Assembly (NCBI RefSeq): GCF_007786455.1
Contig: NZ_VNJK01000005.1
Span: forward strand, 62,001-126,000
Origin: Paenibacillus agilis
GTDB lineage: Bacteria; Bacillota; Bacilli; Paenibacillales; Paenibacillaceae
Direction: 5' to 3'
DNA length: 64,000 nucleotides
Below the pieces are notes generated by a model that did no database searches, was not told where the DNA came from, and was given only the letters and a program-made list of their open reading frames with translations. A program made the position numbers and the translations under genes. This document shows, one piece after another, positions 8,716-18,437 of the stretch. How positions within the stretch are numbered: the first letter of the stretch is position 1; every line of letters begins with the position of its first letter.

Positions 8716-11019
8716 CTACTTCAAATCTTTCACCGGCAGTTGTTCCAATTCATCTTCTGGTTCATTTTCCGGTTCCTCAATCGGTTGCGCGATAAACGTC
8801 ACGGCGTTACTGGCAGGTGATAGAACATTTTGACTATTCCTTACCTTAACAGTGAACGTATATGTGGCCCCTTCTACTAACCCCTGATTAATAACAAGTG
8901 TTGGTGAAGAAGATGCGCCTATTTGCTCTGCATTGTTATAGATCTCATAGGAAGCTGGTGTTGCATGATTGTTCGAATCTGTCCATGATAGTACCACACC
9001 GCCAGCAGCATCTGGTGTTGCCGTCAAATTCGTTGGCGCAAGCAATTGACCTTCGACAGGAGCAGCGCCACCTTTTGTAAGAGCAGCATTTTTACCGGAT
9101 ACAACTAGTGCGAATGGTTGCGTGGATTGTGGAACGTTATACGCTTTAACACGAATCGTGTACTTGCCCGCTTCCGATGTATTGAAGTATACATTTTCAA
9201 CGTTGTTCGCACGATCGAACGAAGCGCAGCTTGTGCTAGCCGTGTTGCTTACAAAGCAGTTTCCTTTGTACACTTGGCCAGAAGGGGAAACAACTTCAAG
9301 GTCAAGATCATTTACAAGCGCTTTTGTAGTGGATACAGCAGCTTGGAAATCTGACCATACTGTAGAAATCTTAAGCGGCTGACCGCTTGCCACATCTACC
9401 GTATAAGTAGCCACATTGCCCGTGCTTAGACCCGCTGTATGATCTTCATGATGAGCCGTTACGTTCGTCGGATAGAGTGTCGCTTCCAAATTGACACGTC
9501 CCCAACCTGTTTCACGACTGCCCCAACCATAGCCAACATCTTGAGCACCATTAATGAGGGTAGCTTTTACAAGTGCAGCAGTAGGCTCAATCTTCTTCAC
9601 AGTGTTGAAATATTGACGAACGAGAGCAGCTGAACCTGCTACTGCTGGCGTTGCCATTGAAGTACCGGACAGTGTCGCATAATGCTGGTTTGGATTACCT
9701 GTAAGAGTTGAAATCGTAGAGCGAGGAGAAATAATGCTTGTACCAGTCACAACAACATCTGGCTTTGTGCGACCATCGAAGGTAAAGCCGCGGCTGGAAT
9801 AAGATGCAATGGAGTTAGGAGCTGTCTTGGCCAAGCTACCTACTGTGATTGCATTTTTCGATGTGCCTGGAGTTGCAATGGTGTTGTTGCCAAAGCTTCC
9901 AGAGTTACCTGCTGCGAACAATACGTTAAAGTGTTTGTTCTTGAAGGTATACTCATCTACTCGTTGAGCATTGGTATTGTATGAGTTGGAGGAAGCTCCC
10001 CATGAGTTCGTGTGGATTTTGGCGCCTAGTGCTTCTGCTTCAGCGAATAGTTGACGGACATCACCAGGGTTAATTCCGCCTCCACCTGTACCAAGTGCTT
10101 GAAGGACAAGCTTAGCGCCTGGAGCGACACCCTTGTACTTGCCACTCGACTGTTTGCCTGTTCCAAGTACCGTTCCCGCTACATGCGTGCCATGTCCGCC
10201 AGGATCGGACCAGTTGCCAGGGATTGCTTTGGCAATCGGAGTTACGTGCAATTGACCCGTAAAGTCTTGATGTACCGTAGACACATTACCGGAGTCGAGG
10301 CCGCTGTCGCCAACTGCAACGATTTGTCCTGCACCAGTCAAACCTTTCGCCCAAACGCCTGTAACAGGTGTGGAAGTACCGATTTGTTGGTTAATAAATT
10401 CATTCGACGTTTCATAACGAAGCTTTGTTTCGATAAAGGTAATGTCCTTATCTTGAAGCAAGGTGTATACTTGCTGATCGGTCAGCGTAGCTTCAATGCT
10501 GCCATCGTATACTCGGACATCTTGTGGGGCTGTAGGATTGATAAGGGAAGCGATTCTGGATTCACTGCCTGGGAATGTGGAGATAACGTACTCATTTGGG
10601 ATACTGTCTGGGGTCGCGAACGTTCCTATCTTCCAATCTGCTTGGAAAGGTGTAACGCTGTATACGAGGTCACTTGTTGAAATTTGGTGTGCTTGCTTAC
10701 CATTTATTCGTACGAGGTAAGCAAAGTCTGGTAAATAATCGCCGACAACTGCTCCATTTTTGCTCAAAAGTTCTTTAGATGCCTGAGTAATAACATCTTT
10801 GAATTGAACGACATACAACGCTGACTCATTAGATTGAGCTTGTTCGCTCAAACTCTGTTGTTGAGGGAGGTCTTGCAGATTCACATCTCCTGTCTTCAAA
10901 TATAGAGTACGAGAGAGAGAGGGACTTGGTTCGGCGGCAAAACCATTTGACTGGAACACGGGAGCAAACAGGCTCAGTGTAAGTGCAATCGATAGACCCA
11001 TAGCAAGCTTTCTTTTCAT
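8716..11019 (-). CDS. Secreted KP-43-like subtilisin (S8) with fibronectin type III domain
   Basis: 767 residues from the second ATG (11019), which has GGAGG seven bases away; an upstream ATG abuts the ribosome site. Order: signal peptide (to about 29, 'GFAAE'), prodomain to about 205, S8 catalytic domain with Asp near 238 ('VGDSGLD'), His near 276 ('GGHGTHVAG') and Ser near 454 ('SGTSMATPAVAG'), then a jelly-roll P-like domain with 'LVNDLDLEV' and 'YTIRVKAYNVP' as in alkaline protease KP-43, then one Fn3 module and an acidic tail. It should act as an extracellular endoprotease. The paralogue at 11487-13883 lies upstream in the same direction, so a gene duplication is likely. A terminator follows. 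Confidence 0.93.
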   Translation of the reverse strand: MKRKLAMGLSIALTLSLFAPVFQSNGFAAEPSPSLSRTLYLKTGDVNLQDLPQQQSLSEQAQSNESALYVVQFKDVITQASKELLSKNGAVVGDYLPDFAYLVRINGKQAHQISTSDLVYSVTPFQADWKIGTFATPDSIPNEYVISTFPGSESRIASLINPTAPQDVRVYDGSIEATLTDQQVYTLLQDKDITFIETKLRYETSNEFINQQIGTSTPVTGVWAKGLTGAGQIVAVGDSGLDSGNVSTVHQDFTGQLHVTPIAKAIPGNWSDPGGHGTHVAGTVLGTGKQSSGKYKGVAPGAKLVLQALGTGGGGINPGDVRQLFAEAEALGAKIHTNSWGASSNSYNTNAQRVDEYTFKNKHFNVLFAAGNSGSFGNNTIATPGTSKNAITVGSLAKTAPNSIASYSSRGFTFDGRTKPDVVVTGTSIISPRSTISTLTGNPNQHYATLSGTSMATPAVAGSAALVRQYFNTVKKIEPTAALVKATLINGAQDVGYGWGSRETGWGRVNLEATLYPTNVTAHHEDHTAGLSTGNVATYTVDVASGQPLKISTVWSDFQAAVSTTKALVNDLDLEVVSPSGQVYKGNCFVSNTASTSCASFDRANNVENVYFNTSEAGKYTIRVKAYNVPQSTQPFALVVSGKNAALTKGGAAPVEGQLLAPTNLTATPDAAGGVVLSWTDSNNHATPASYEIYNNAEQIGASSSPTLVINQGLVEGATYTFTVKVRNSQNVLSPASNAVTFIAQPIEEPENEPEDELEQLPVKDLK

Positions 11020-11486
11020 ACACATACCTCCATCATATTAAATTTGAACTTACAAAAATGGAACAACTATAAAACTAGTGAAAATAATCAGAACCTTTTC
11101 AATCCACCACCTTTCCACAAAAACCATTTAATGGGCTATAGCTTGTTTAGAATCATACCTGTTATTTCTCACTAGATCAATAGGTTTTATCAAATTAATT
11201 TTGTTACATCGATAACCCTTATATATCAAGGCTTTAGCGATACTATCTATCAAAAAAATGAAAACACTTTCAACTTTCGACACAATGAAAAATGAGAAAT
11301 AACCCTAATCTTGTCTACCATTTTTCGATAAATAGCGGCTATTTTTTATTGTACATCGTTCTATTTTGTGCATAAGAAATGGGCCTTACAAGCAAGCCCT
11401 CCCTATCATATGAAACTATGATGTGAAGGGCTCATACTAGATCAATTAACTCTTAGAAGGCACATTTTTATAACCATACAAATCGT
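11020..11486. other. Intergenic region between the two subtilase genes
   Basis: About 465 AT-rich bases, presumably holding the promoter of the downstream protease gene. AGCCCTCCCTATCATA and TATGATGTGAAGGGCT (about 11394-11431) form an imperfect hairpin past the stop of the upstream protease gene, a probable terminator without a strong U-run. No small gene was seen. Confidence 0.5.
11394..11431 (-). terminator. Probable terminator of the second subtilase gene
   Basis: The arms pair as AGCCCT(T/C)... with a TATGAT/ATCATA inner stem and a short loop, about 55 bases past the stop of the leftward gene. The U-run is poor. Confidence 0.45.
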
Positions 11487-13883
11487 TTAATTGACTTTAG
11501 CCCATAAGGCTGGCACATTAGAAGGCTCCCATCCTGTTAGGGAATAGTGAGCTTGGATAACCCGATACGTGGCATTGTTATAAGTGACAAGATCATGGAC
11601 TTTATACTGCTGCCCCGCTTTCCAAGGCAAAGCGCCCGATCCAGGATTCGGATTTGTCGAATCCGTTGTCCCCGAAACGGGAAGGCTGGCTGGCGATAAA
11701 AGGGTGCCCGCTCGTACTTTAACAGTAAAGCTGTAAGTAGTGCCCGCTTGCAATTGAGTAACAACGGCAGAGGTCGTAGCAGAAGCGCCTACCAGTTGGT
11801 TATTGCTGAATATTTCATAAGTAGGTGCAGTCGTGTGTACGTTTTGGTCCGTCCATGTCAATGTCGCGCTATTTTGTGTCTTAGCGGATACGCTCACATT
11901 GATCGGAGCTTGCAAGTCAGTTGGCTGCGGCTGAGATCCGCCTCCTACGCTCAGTGAGGCATTACTACCAGATACCACTAAAGCAAATGGTTGCGTCCCT
12001 TGAGGAACGTTGTAAGCTTTCACTTTAATGGTGTACGTACCCGCATTCGCTGTATTGAAATATACATTTTCAACGTTATTAATACGGTCGAAAGCAGCAC
12101 AGGTTGAACTTGCATTATTACTGACAAAGCAATTCCCTTTAAATACCTCGCCTGTTGGGGATGTCACTTCGAGATCGAGGTCATTTACCAATGCTTTAGC
12201 AGACTGCACTGCTGCTTGGTAGTCCGTCCATACGGTTGAGATTTTAAGTGGCTGTCCGCTTCCTATCGTGACTGAGTACGTTTTCACATCACCAGTCTGG
12301 ATGCCAGTTGTATGATCTTCATGCTGCGCTTTAATACCATCTGTCGGGTACAGTGAACTTTCCAAATCTACACGTCCCCATCCTATTTCACGGCTGCCCC
12401 ATCCAAAGCCGACATCTTTCGCTCCATTGATCAATATCGCTTTAACCAGTGCAGCGGTTGGCTCAACCTGTTTCACATCCATAAAATGTTGACGTACGAT
12501 AGCAATCGCACCTGCTACTGCCGGCGTTGCCATTGAAGTACCGGACATCCTCGTATAATAAGTATTCGGGTCAGCTGGTCGATTTGAAACGGCAGAACGC
12601 GGAGAAATAATGTCGCTGCCGGTTACGGCAAGATCTGGTTTCACTCGTCCATCAAAAGCGTATCCTCGACTGGATGTCATAGAGATATTATTAGCCTTCT
12701 TAGAGAGATTGGCTACAGAAATAGAGTTCTTAGAGGTCGCTGGTGTAGCTAGTGTATTGGCTTCGCTCCCATAGTTTCCAGCTGCAAACAATACATTGAA
12801 CGTTTTGTTGGCGAACGTATATTCATCCACTTGTGCCGCCATACTGTTGTATGTATTTACAGGTGATCCCCATGAGTTCGTGTGGATTTTCGCACCGTTA
12901 CTTTGAGCTTGTCCAAACAAGGTTCTCAGATCGCCTGGACAAATTTTTGTACCGCAACCTATTGCCTGAAATACCAACTTAGCTCCAGGTGCGATACCTT
13001 TATATTGTCCATTCGACAAAGCTCCTGTGCCAAGCACCGTTCCAGCTACATGCGTCCCATGTCCATCTGCATCAGACCAGTTTCCAGGCACCGCTACCGC
13101 GAAAGGTGTCGTTTGCAACTGTCCTTGGAAATCACCATGCAAAGTGGATACATCTCCTGTATCCAACCCACTGTCTGCAACAGCTACAACTTGCCCTGTC
13201 CCAGTTAAACCGCGACTCCACATTCCATTTGGCGTAGAAGCTTTAACTTGAGCCGCGATGAAATCATTAGATATATCGGTTTGCAGCTTGGGTTCAACAT
13301 AGGTGATTTCTTCCGTCTGAATTAGCGTTTGAATGTGGGCATCTGTTAGAGTGGCTTCTATACTTCCGGAGGAAACCGATAACTGCTGAGGAGCAATGGT
13401 TTGGATAAGTGAGGCTACGCTTGCTTCGCTGCCTTTAAATGTAGAGAGCACATATTCATTGGGGATACTATCAACTGTTGCGAAAGTTCCTTCTTTCCAA
13501 GTTGGTAGAAAGCGGGACACACTGTATACGAGGTTGCTTGTGGAGAGGCTGATAGCTTGTTGATCTGTAATACGTACGAGATAAGCAAAATCCGGAAGGT
13601 AGTTACCAACTTCAGCGCCATGCTGCTTCAACAGCTGCTTGGACTCATTCGTAATCACGTCCTTAAATTGGACGATGTACAGCTTGGGAGACTGTGAAGG
13701 CGTTTCATGAAACATGCTTTCTTGCGCAGGGTAATCCTTCAAATCAATTTGACCCGACTTTAAAAATACCGTTCGAGCTGGCTCAGCTCCTGGCTCTGCG
13801 TAACCTGTTGGCTGAATTGCGGGCGCAAGCAGACTAAGTGAGAGCATCATAGATAAGCCGATGATCATCTTTCTCTTCATCAT
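11487..13883 (-). CDS. Secreted KP-43-like subtilisin with Fn3 and chitin-binding-type modules
   Basis: 798 residues. Signal peptide (to about 29), prodomain, S8 catalytic domain with Asp near 237 ('VADSGLD'), His near 275 ('DGHGTHVAG') and Ser near 450 ('SGTSMATPAVAG'), KP-43-type jelly-roll domain, Fn3 module (about 655-740), and a C-terminal module of about 48 residues with 'PWKAGQQYKVHDLVTYNNAT' and 'GWEPSNVPALW', the pattern of carbohydrate-binding family 5/12 (chitin-binding) modules. Two cysteines near 310-315 ('GCGTKIC') in the catalytic domain are absent from the paralogue and may form a disulphide. The C-terminal module suggests that this copy is targeted to chitin-like surfaces. 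Start: ATG behind AAGGAG. Cell-free proteolysis is the likely role. Confidence 0.93.
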   Translation of the reverse strand: MMKRKMIIGLSMMLSLSLLAPAIQPTGYAEPGAEPARTVFLKSGQIDLKDYPAQESMFHETPSQSPKLYIVQFKDVITNESKQLLKQHGAEVGNYLPDFAYLVRITDQQAISLSTSNLVYSVSRFLPTWKEGTFATVDSIPNEYVLSTFKGSEASVASLIQTIAPQQLSVSSGSIEATLTDAHIQTLIQTEEITYVEPKLQTDISNDFIAAQVKASTPNGMWSRGLTGTGQVVAVADSGLDTGDVSTLHGDFQGQLQTTPFAVAVPGNWSDADGHGTHVAGTVLGTGALSNGQYKGIAPGAKLVFQAIGCGTKICPGDLRTLFGQAQSNGAKIHTNSWGSPVNTYNSMAAQVDEYTFANKTFNVLFAAGNYGSEANTLATPATSKNSISVANLSKKANNISMTSSRGYAFDGRVKPDLAVTGSDIISPRSAVSNRPADPNTYYTRMSGTSMATPAVAGAIAIVRQHFMDVKQVEPTAALVKAILINGAKDVGFGWGSREIGWGRVDLESSLYPTDGIKAQHEDHTTGIQTGDVKTYSVTIGSGQPLKISTVWTDYQAAVQSAKALVNDLDLEVTSPTGEVFKGNCFVSNNASSTCAAFDRINNVENVYFNTANAGTYTIKVKAYNVPQGTQPFALVVSGSNASLSVGGGSQPQPTDLQAPINVSVSAKTQNSATLTWTDQNVHTTAPTYEIFSNNQLVGASATTSAVVTQLQAGTTYSFTVKVRAGTLLSPASLPVSGTTDSTNPNPGSGALPWKAGQQYKVHDLVTYNNATYRVIQAHYSLTGWEPSNVPALWAKVN

Positions 13884-14061
13884 ATTGATTCTCCTTCATG
13901 AGCAAAATATTGTAGTAAGACTCCCCTACTACTTTCTCTACCACCTCTTAGATTTAACAATTGCTGGGCAATGGCTTATTCTGATAATAACCTGCATTGA
14001 TCTGATGATCAACAAAAATTATTACATGTTAGTAATCTAAATAAACGAGACAGGACTTAAG

Positions 14062-14075
14062 TGTAAGCGCTTTAA
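14062..14075. promoter_or_regulatory. cre-like catabolite-response element candidate
   Basis: TGTAAGCGCTTTAA fits the Bacillus CcpA site TGWAARCGYTWNCW except for one late position, and its core is palindromic. It sits in the divergent region about 180 bases upstream of the second protease gene and about 350 upstream of the AraC-type gene. Motif match only. Confidence 0.5.
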
Positions 14076-14090
14076 TAAAATTGTATTTAG

Positions 14091-14120
14091 AATAAAAGTA
14101 ACATTTTTGTTACTTTTATT
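14091..14120. repeat. Perfect AT-rich inverted repeat in divergent regulatory region
   Basis: AATAAAAGTAACA (14091-14103) and TGTTACTTTTATT (14108-14120) are perfectly complementary with a TTTT gap. No gene ends nearby on either strand, so a terminator is unlikely; it could be an operator for a dimeric regulator. The region 13884-14427 holds no gene, only this repeat, the cre-like site, and a leader hairpin at about 14366-14383 (AAGATGCT/AGCATCTT) ahead of the AraC-type gene. Confidence 0.55.
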
Positions 14121-14427
14121 ATGTCGCCTAGTTCATTTCGCTTTATTGAGCAGGGTTCAATATATGAGAATCGATAGCCACTCTATTCTACTCGAGCACC
14201 ATTCGTAGACATCGTTTTCGCGGATCTGAACAACCTCTTGGTAGAAAACAAGTAGTTTCTTCGTGCTTACATCTGTTTTACCATGAAAAGAATGGCATAT
14301 TGATCACCATATCTCTGAATGAATAGGTTGAAACGCTACGTATGAGGAGAAAATCGATCAAAGCGAAGATGCTGAAGCATCTTGCTTATGGATATATAAA
14401 AATTTGTTTACATAAAGGAGTATGTAT

Positions 14428-15447
14428 ATGAAGTCTCCGACCTCTGACTATATTAAAATTGCTCCAGGATTTTGGACGGGATTAATCCAATTAGGTATTA
14501 CAGCCCACGATGTGGCTCGAAAAGCACAGCTTCCTTTTTCCATTGTTTCCAAACCAACGGTCACCACCACCCAATATTTTTCCATTTGGGAAGCCTATTC
14601 CGACCTTATTGGTGATACTCCTGAAGCCATTATCAAACTCGCGACTGTCTTTGATACAGCAACCTATCCGCCAACCGTCTTAGCCACCTACCACTCTCGT
14701 GACTATCGCGATGCGCTAAACCGAATGGTTCGATACAAAAAACTGTGTCCCCCTGAAAGCCTACGTATAACCGAGGAGAATGATATCTGTAAAATAGAAT
14801 TGGAATGGTTGGATAAAGAACATACTGGTCCGCAGATTCTCATTGGCATCACGCTTGCATTTCTCTTGGAGCTTGGACGCCGAGGAACAGGTCAACCTTT
14901 GACAGCTCAATTTGTCGAATTTTCACATGTAATGGGAGATATGCGGACTCTTGAAAAATACTTCGGCTGCCGTATCCGGACAGGTGCAAAATGCAACCGA
15001 CTTACGCTGCATCGCAGCGACTTGGATCGTTCCTTTACAACGTATAACGAGGAATTGCTAGAAATCCTTACTCCTGCTCTGGATCAATCTTTACATGAAC
15101 AGCAATACAGCCACTCTATTACTGAGGTGGTCACATGGATCATCAAACGCAATCTGGCAGGAGGGAACTTTGACATTCAAGCTGTCGCCAAACAACTGAG
15201 TATGAGTGATCGAACTTTACAGCGCCGGCTTGCTGCCCAAGACACGAGCTTTAAACATCTCTTAGCACAAGTTAAGCATGAGCAAGCCCGGGTGTACTTA
15301 CAAGACCCCACACTTGATATTAAAGATGTCGCGTTTTTAGTTGGCTATGAAGACCAAAACTCATTCTATCGTGCTTTTCACTTGTGGGAAGGGATCACTC
15401 CTTTAACATGGCGGAATGAACATGTAGGTAAAAACCCGATACGATAA
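14428..15447 (+). CDS. AraC-family transcriptional regulator (OruR/ArgR-like)
   Basis: 339 residues from the ATG at 14428, which lies seven bases after AAAGGAG; an ATG two codons earlier is too close. Residues 1-200 look like the arabinose-binding-type N-terminal domain (PF12625) of OruR-like regulators. The C-terminal 90 residues are an AraC double helix-turn-helix: 'FDIQAVAKQLSMSDRTLQRR' as the first unit and 'KDVAFLVGYEDQNSFYRAFH' as the second. It should bind DNA and respond to a small ligand through the N-terminal domain. The SDR gene downstream on the same strand (190 bases) and the protease gene divergently upstream are candidate targets. Confidence 0.88.
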   Translation: MKSPTSDYIKIAPGFWTGLIQLGITAHDVARKAQLPFSIVSKPTVTTTQYFSIWEAYSDLIGDTPEAIIKLATVFDTATYPPTVLATYHSRDYRDALNRMVRYKKLCPPESLRITEENDICKIELEWLDKEHTGPQILIGITLAFLLELGRRGTGQPLTAQFVEFSHVMGDMRTLEKYFGCRIRTGAKCNRLTLHRSDLDRSFTTYNEELLEILTPALDQSLHEQQYSHSITEVVTWIIKRNLAGGNFDIQAVAKQLSMSDRTLQRRLAAQDTSFKHLLAQVKHEQARVYLQDPTLDIKDVAFLVGYEDQNSFYRAFHLWEGITPLTWRNEHVGKNPIR

Positions 15448-15637
15448 GATGTCGAAAGAAAAATGACTATGTTTATTAGTTGGCGTATGATGCAAGAACT
15501 TTGGCGCACCATGCTAGTTACCTTACAATCCTGACAAAGTAATATAACCCTATCCGGAAAAATGACTGCAATAAACTATGAACTTATTTTATTACCTTTT
15601 TCAAATGTATACATTCAATGTAAGGGAGAAATGTACG

Positions 15638-16432
15638 ATGGATATGGGATTGAGCAACAAGACTGCTTTAGTTACAGGATCAACACGAGGTATAGGTAAA
15701 GCAATTGCTATTGAACTCGCCAAAGAAGGCGCTAATGTTCTTATTAATGGACGAGATCATGATGAGGTAGAACGAACTGTAAATGAAATCAAGTCCAATT
15801 TTCCAGCTACGTTCCCTCAAAATGCTGCATCCGATATCGTTAGCATTCAACATAGAGAAGCTTTATTTTGTAAATTCCCGACTATTGATATTTTAGTTAA
15901 CAACATGGGGATTTATGAAGTTATGCAATATGAGGATATTGATGATGAAATATGGGAGCATTACTTCCGTACCAATGTTCTTGCTGCAAATGGTTTAGCT
16001 AAGTTTTATTTACCGAGCATGCTGAAACATGATTTTGGCCGCATTATCTTTATAGCAAGTGAAGAAGCTATTATGCCGTCAGGATTAATGCCACAGTATT
16101 GTATGACAAAATCAATGCTGCTATCTTTGTCCAAAAGCTTATCTAAATTAACAATAGGAAAGGAAGTTACCGTTAACACGATTATGCCAGGCCCGACACT
16201 TTCTGAAAATGTGCAGCAAATCATCGAGGACATGTACCCTAATGATGACCGAATTTTTTCCGAAAAAGAAAAAGAGTTTATGACAACAAACCTGCCTCAA
16301 TCTGAAATTCAGCGATTTATTAAGCCAATCGAAATAGGTAAACTCGCAGCATTTTTGTGTAGCCCTTATGCATCAGCATTTAGAGGTTCTCCAATCCGAG
16401 TGGACGGAGGAATGGTTCCTACTATTTTTTAA
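15638..16432 (+). CDS. Short-chain dehydrogenase/reductase (SDR)
   Basis: 264 residues from the ATG at 15638 behind AAGGGAG; an upstream in-frame ATG lacks a ribosome site. Classical SDR features: nucleotide-binding 'TGSTRGIGKA', structural 'NNMG', catalytic Ser in 'IASEEA', Tyr-x-x-x-Lys in 'YCMTK', and a C-terminal 'FRGSPIRVDGG' closing strand. It is an NAD(P)-dependent oxidoreductase of unknown substrate, similar in layout to 3-oxoacyl-ACP reductase-like SDRs. The neighbouring AraC-type gene may control it. A terminator follows at about 16507-16545. Confidence 0.88.
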   Translation: MDMGLSNKTALVTGSTRGIGKAIAIELAKEGANVLINGRDHDEVERTVNEIKSNFPATFPQNAASDIVSIQHREALFCKFPTIDILVNNMGIYEVMQYEDIDDEIWEHYFRTNVLAANGLAKFYLPSMLKHDFGRIIFIASEEAIMPSGLMPQYCMTKSMLLSLSKSLSKLTIGKEVTVNTIMPGPTLSENVQQIIEDMYPNDDRIFSEKEKEFMTTNLPQSEIQRFIKPIEIGKLAAFLCSPYASAFRGSPIRVDGGMVPTIF

Positions 16433-16506
16433 CTCTATGTAAAATAAGATCGAAAAAAACGGCACCTATAAAACTGTGCAGCTTCTTGTTTCGCTGGAAT
16501 CACTAG

Positions 16507-16545
16507 GATCGTTCATATGCAGCAAGAACGATCATTTATTTTCTT
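16507..16545 (+). terminator. Terminator of the SDR gene
   Basis: GATCGTTC (16507-16514) pairs with GAACGATC (16526-16533), followed by ATTTATTTTCTTTC. Confidence 0.7.
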
Positions 16546-16644
16546 TCTGCATAATAGGCCAAACATCAATAAATGGTATAAAATATACTGCAAATAAGCA
16601 ACTACGCGCATTTTTAAAAGACGGACAAATCGGAGGAAATTACT

Positions 16645-16974
16645 ATGGCTACAATTGAAGATTTTACAAAGCTAGACATCCGCGTCGGTACCATTATTCA
16701 AGCTGAATTTTTCCCCGAGGCTCGTACACCTGCCATCAAGCTAACTATCGACTTCGGTCAGTACGGCATGAAGCAATCATCAGCCCAAATTACCCAGCGC
16801 TATGAACCAGAACAGCTGATTGGGAATCAAGTTGTCGCTATCGTGAACTTTCCTCCAAGGCGCATAGCTGGCTTTAAGTCGGAGGTTCTAGTCTTAGGCG
16901 GCGTTCCCAGTGAAGGTGATGTAGTTCTGCTTAAACCTGACATCACCCTCCCAAATGGCACCCCTATCGCTTAG
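16645..16974 (+). CDS. csaA: CsaA-like tRNA-binding/chaperone protein
   Basis: 109 residues, the size of CsaA, a small protein with one EMAP-II/OB-fold tRNA-binding domain that forms dimers and in B. subtilis acts as an export-linked chaperone. Diagnostic stretches are '[20 protein letters not shown]', 'KQSSAQIT' and '[18 protein letters not shown]'. Start: ATG with GGAGGAAA upstream. Its stop codon overlaps that of the convergent acyl-ACP thioesterase gene by four bases (TTAG), so the two transcripts must overlap. Confidence 0.92.
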   Translation: MATIEDFTKLDIRVGTIIQAEFFPEARTPAIKLTIDFGQYGMKQSSAQITQRYEPEQLIGNQVVAIVNFPPRRIAGFKSEVLVLGGVPSEGDVVLLKPDITLPNGTPIA

Positions 16975-17750
16975 ACGGCAGTTAGCTGCACATATGCATC
17001 GAAATACCGTTTGCCTTCAACCGTTTGTCCTGTGATGAAACATTCTGTTGTCAGGTCAGTGATGTTGAGGGCATTTTCATTTTCTCCATTCGGTATTTGA
17101 GCTCGATGAATCTGAATTTCATCCCCTAGTACTGCCTCTTGCAAATAACTAATGCGGAAGCGTACAAGTCTCTGCTCTAGTTCTGGCGGAGTCAGTGCAT
17201 CCAAGCAAATATCTGCAAACCGCGCATTGTTTAGATGCCCATTCATATCAATGCTGCTCTGGCGCACTTGCAATGTGTACGTATGCTCTAACTCGACATC
17301 ATCTGCTATATTTACACGCTCTGGAATATCCCCGACCGAGTCCTCTTCGTTCGCTTCAACAACATAAGGGAGCGCCGAAGCACGCAAAATGCGCCTCTTG
17401 TTCAAGTCAACGAGTATCCACACCGTTCTCGCTTGTCCAATAGTCTCTTCTTTCGCATTATAAACACGGAAATCACGCAGCCACTGCACGCCTTTAGCAC
17501 CTTTGTTCCACGTGACCAATGTAATTGTCTCACCATACTCCGGCATCCGAATAAGTTCAAGATCAATGGTCGTCAACATCCAAGCCATCCCGTGCTGCTG
17601 CATCATTTCGTCAATGGGCGCACCAAGCGCAGCAATATGCGCATCCCCTGCCCGCTGCATCCATTCGAGCAATGTCGACAACTTGCACACTCGTTTAAAA
17701 TCACAATTATCTGAATGTATGTAATGCTCTTCTGTCCAGCGTTGTTTCAT
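16971..17750 (-). CDS. Acyl-ACP thioesterase
   Basis: 259 residues in two hot-dog folds, the acyl-ACP thioesterase layout (PF01643). It hydrolyses acyl-acyl carrier protein to free fatty acid in the cytoplasm. The N-terminal domain has '[14 protein letters not shown]' and '[14 protein letters not shown]'. The second has '[20 protein letters not shown]', which matches the conserved N-G-H-x-N-N-x-x-Y/F catalytic region of this family. Start: ATG behind GGAGGGATCGAT. It is convergent with csaA and shares stop-codon bases with it. Confidence 0.88.
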   Translation of the reverse strand: MKQRWTEEHYIHSDNCDFKRVCKLSTLLEWMQRAGDAHIAALGAPIDEMMQQHGMAWMLTTIDLELIRMPEYGETITLVTWNKGAKGVQWLRDFRVYNAKEETIGQARTVWILVDLNKRRILRASALPYVVEANEEDSVGDIPERVNIADDVELEHTYTLQVRQSSIDMNGHLNNARFADICLDALTPPELEQRLVRFRISYLQEAVLGDEIQIHRAQIPNGENENALNITDLTTECFITGQTVEGKRYFDAYVQLTAV

Positions 17751-17879
17751 ATCGATCCCTCCAGTATCAAGACCCTCGAATCTTATATAGATGTATAAGT
17801 AGTATAGTCCAATGCTATCTTAATTTAGGCAGCAGCTAAAATGAGACAAACAAATGAATGCAGATTGCGCCATCTAACT

Positions 17880-18299
17880 TCAAACGATTCGATTAAGCAA
17901 ATAAATGACATAAGGTGTTACTAAGAAGATAGACGTATATAATCCTGGCGTATAGGTTTGTAATACAATCGTCTGCAAAATATGAACGATATTATGTATA
18001 AGTACAAATAGAAGAAACCCTATAAACAACACCGCACTCCATGTACTGTCTATATATTGAACCTTTAGAAACGTAATCATAGACATGGTTAAAAAGATAA
18101 ACACGTCGCGTTTGGCAAAAGAATACGAGTTTACGTTCCAAAATTTCCAGATCATTACCGCCAATTTGCTATTTTTATTCCGTACTAAGCTCTCCGTTCT
18201 TTTCGCCCAATGTTCTACCGTTATAATTTCCTCGAAATCATGAAGCATAAATACCACGACAAATAACCATATTGCATTATGCAGTTCTAGTTGTAGCAT
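17880..18299 (-). CDS. HXXEE-domain membrane protein
   Basis: 139 residues, starting at the second of two near ATGs because AGGAGG is eight bases from it and only two from the first. Four hydrophobic segments; near the N-terminus 'LHDFEEII' carries the H-x-x-E-E signature that names the HXXEE family (PF13787), with a second conserved 'FAKRD' stretch. This is a small integral membrane family of unknown biochemical function. The gene stands alone between the thioesterase and fumC, all leftward. Confidence 0.8.
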   Translation of the reverse strand: MLQLELHNAIWLFVVVFMLHDFEEIITVEHWAKRTESLVRNKNSKLAVMIWKFWNVNSYSFAKRDVFIFLTMSMITFLKVQYIDSTWSAVLFIGFLLFVLIHNIVHILQTIVLQTYTPGLYTSIFLVTPYVIYLLNRIV

Positions 18300-18379
18300 T
18301 TGCATTGCCTCCTGACTATCCCTGAGAAGTATATTTCATATGTAGAAATGAATATAAACATTTCCAGTATAACACAATT

Positions 18380-18418
18380 AAAAAGGCGAGATTCTATGAA
18401 CCATAGAATACCCGCCTT
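18380..18418 (-). terminator. Terminator of fumC
   Basis: AAGGCGAGATTCTATG and CATAGAATACCCGCCTT pair across a short loop just beyond the fumC stop; the leftward transcript ends in a U-run. Confidence 0.82.
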
Positions 18419-18437
18419 ATTGCTAGTTTTAAAAAAA

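Noticed and set aside
10051-10680. 209-codon plus-strand frame inside the first subtilase gene
   Set aside because: Cys/Arg/Ser-rich translation without known motif or ribosome site; lies entirely in antisense of the protease catalytic domain.
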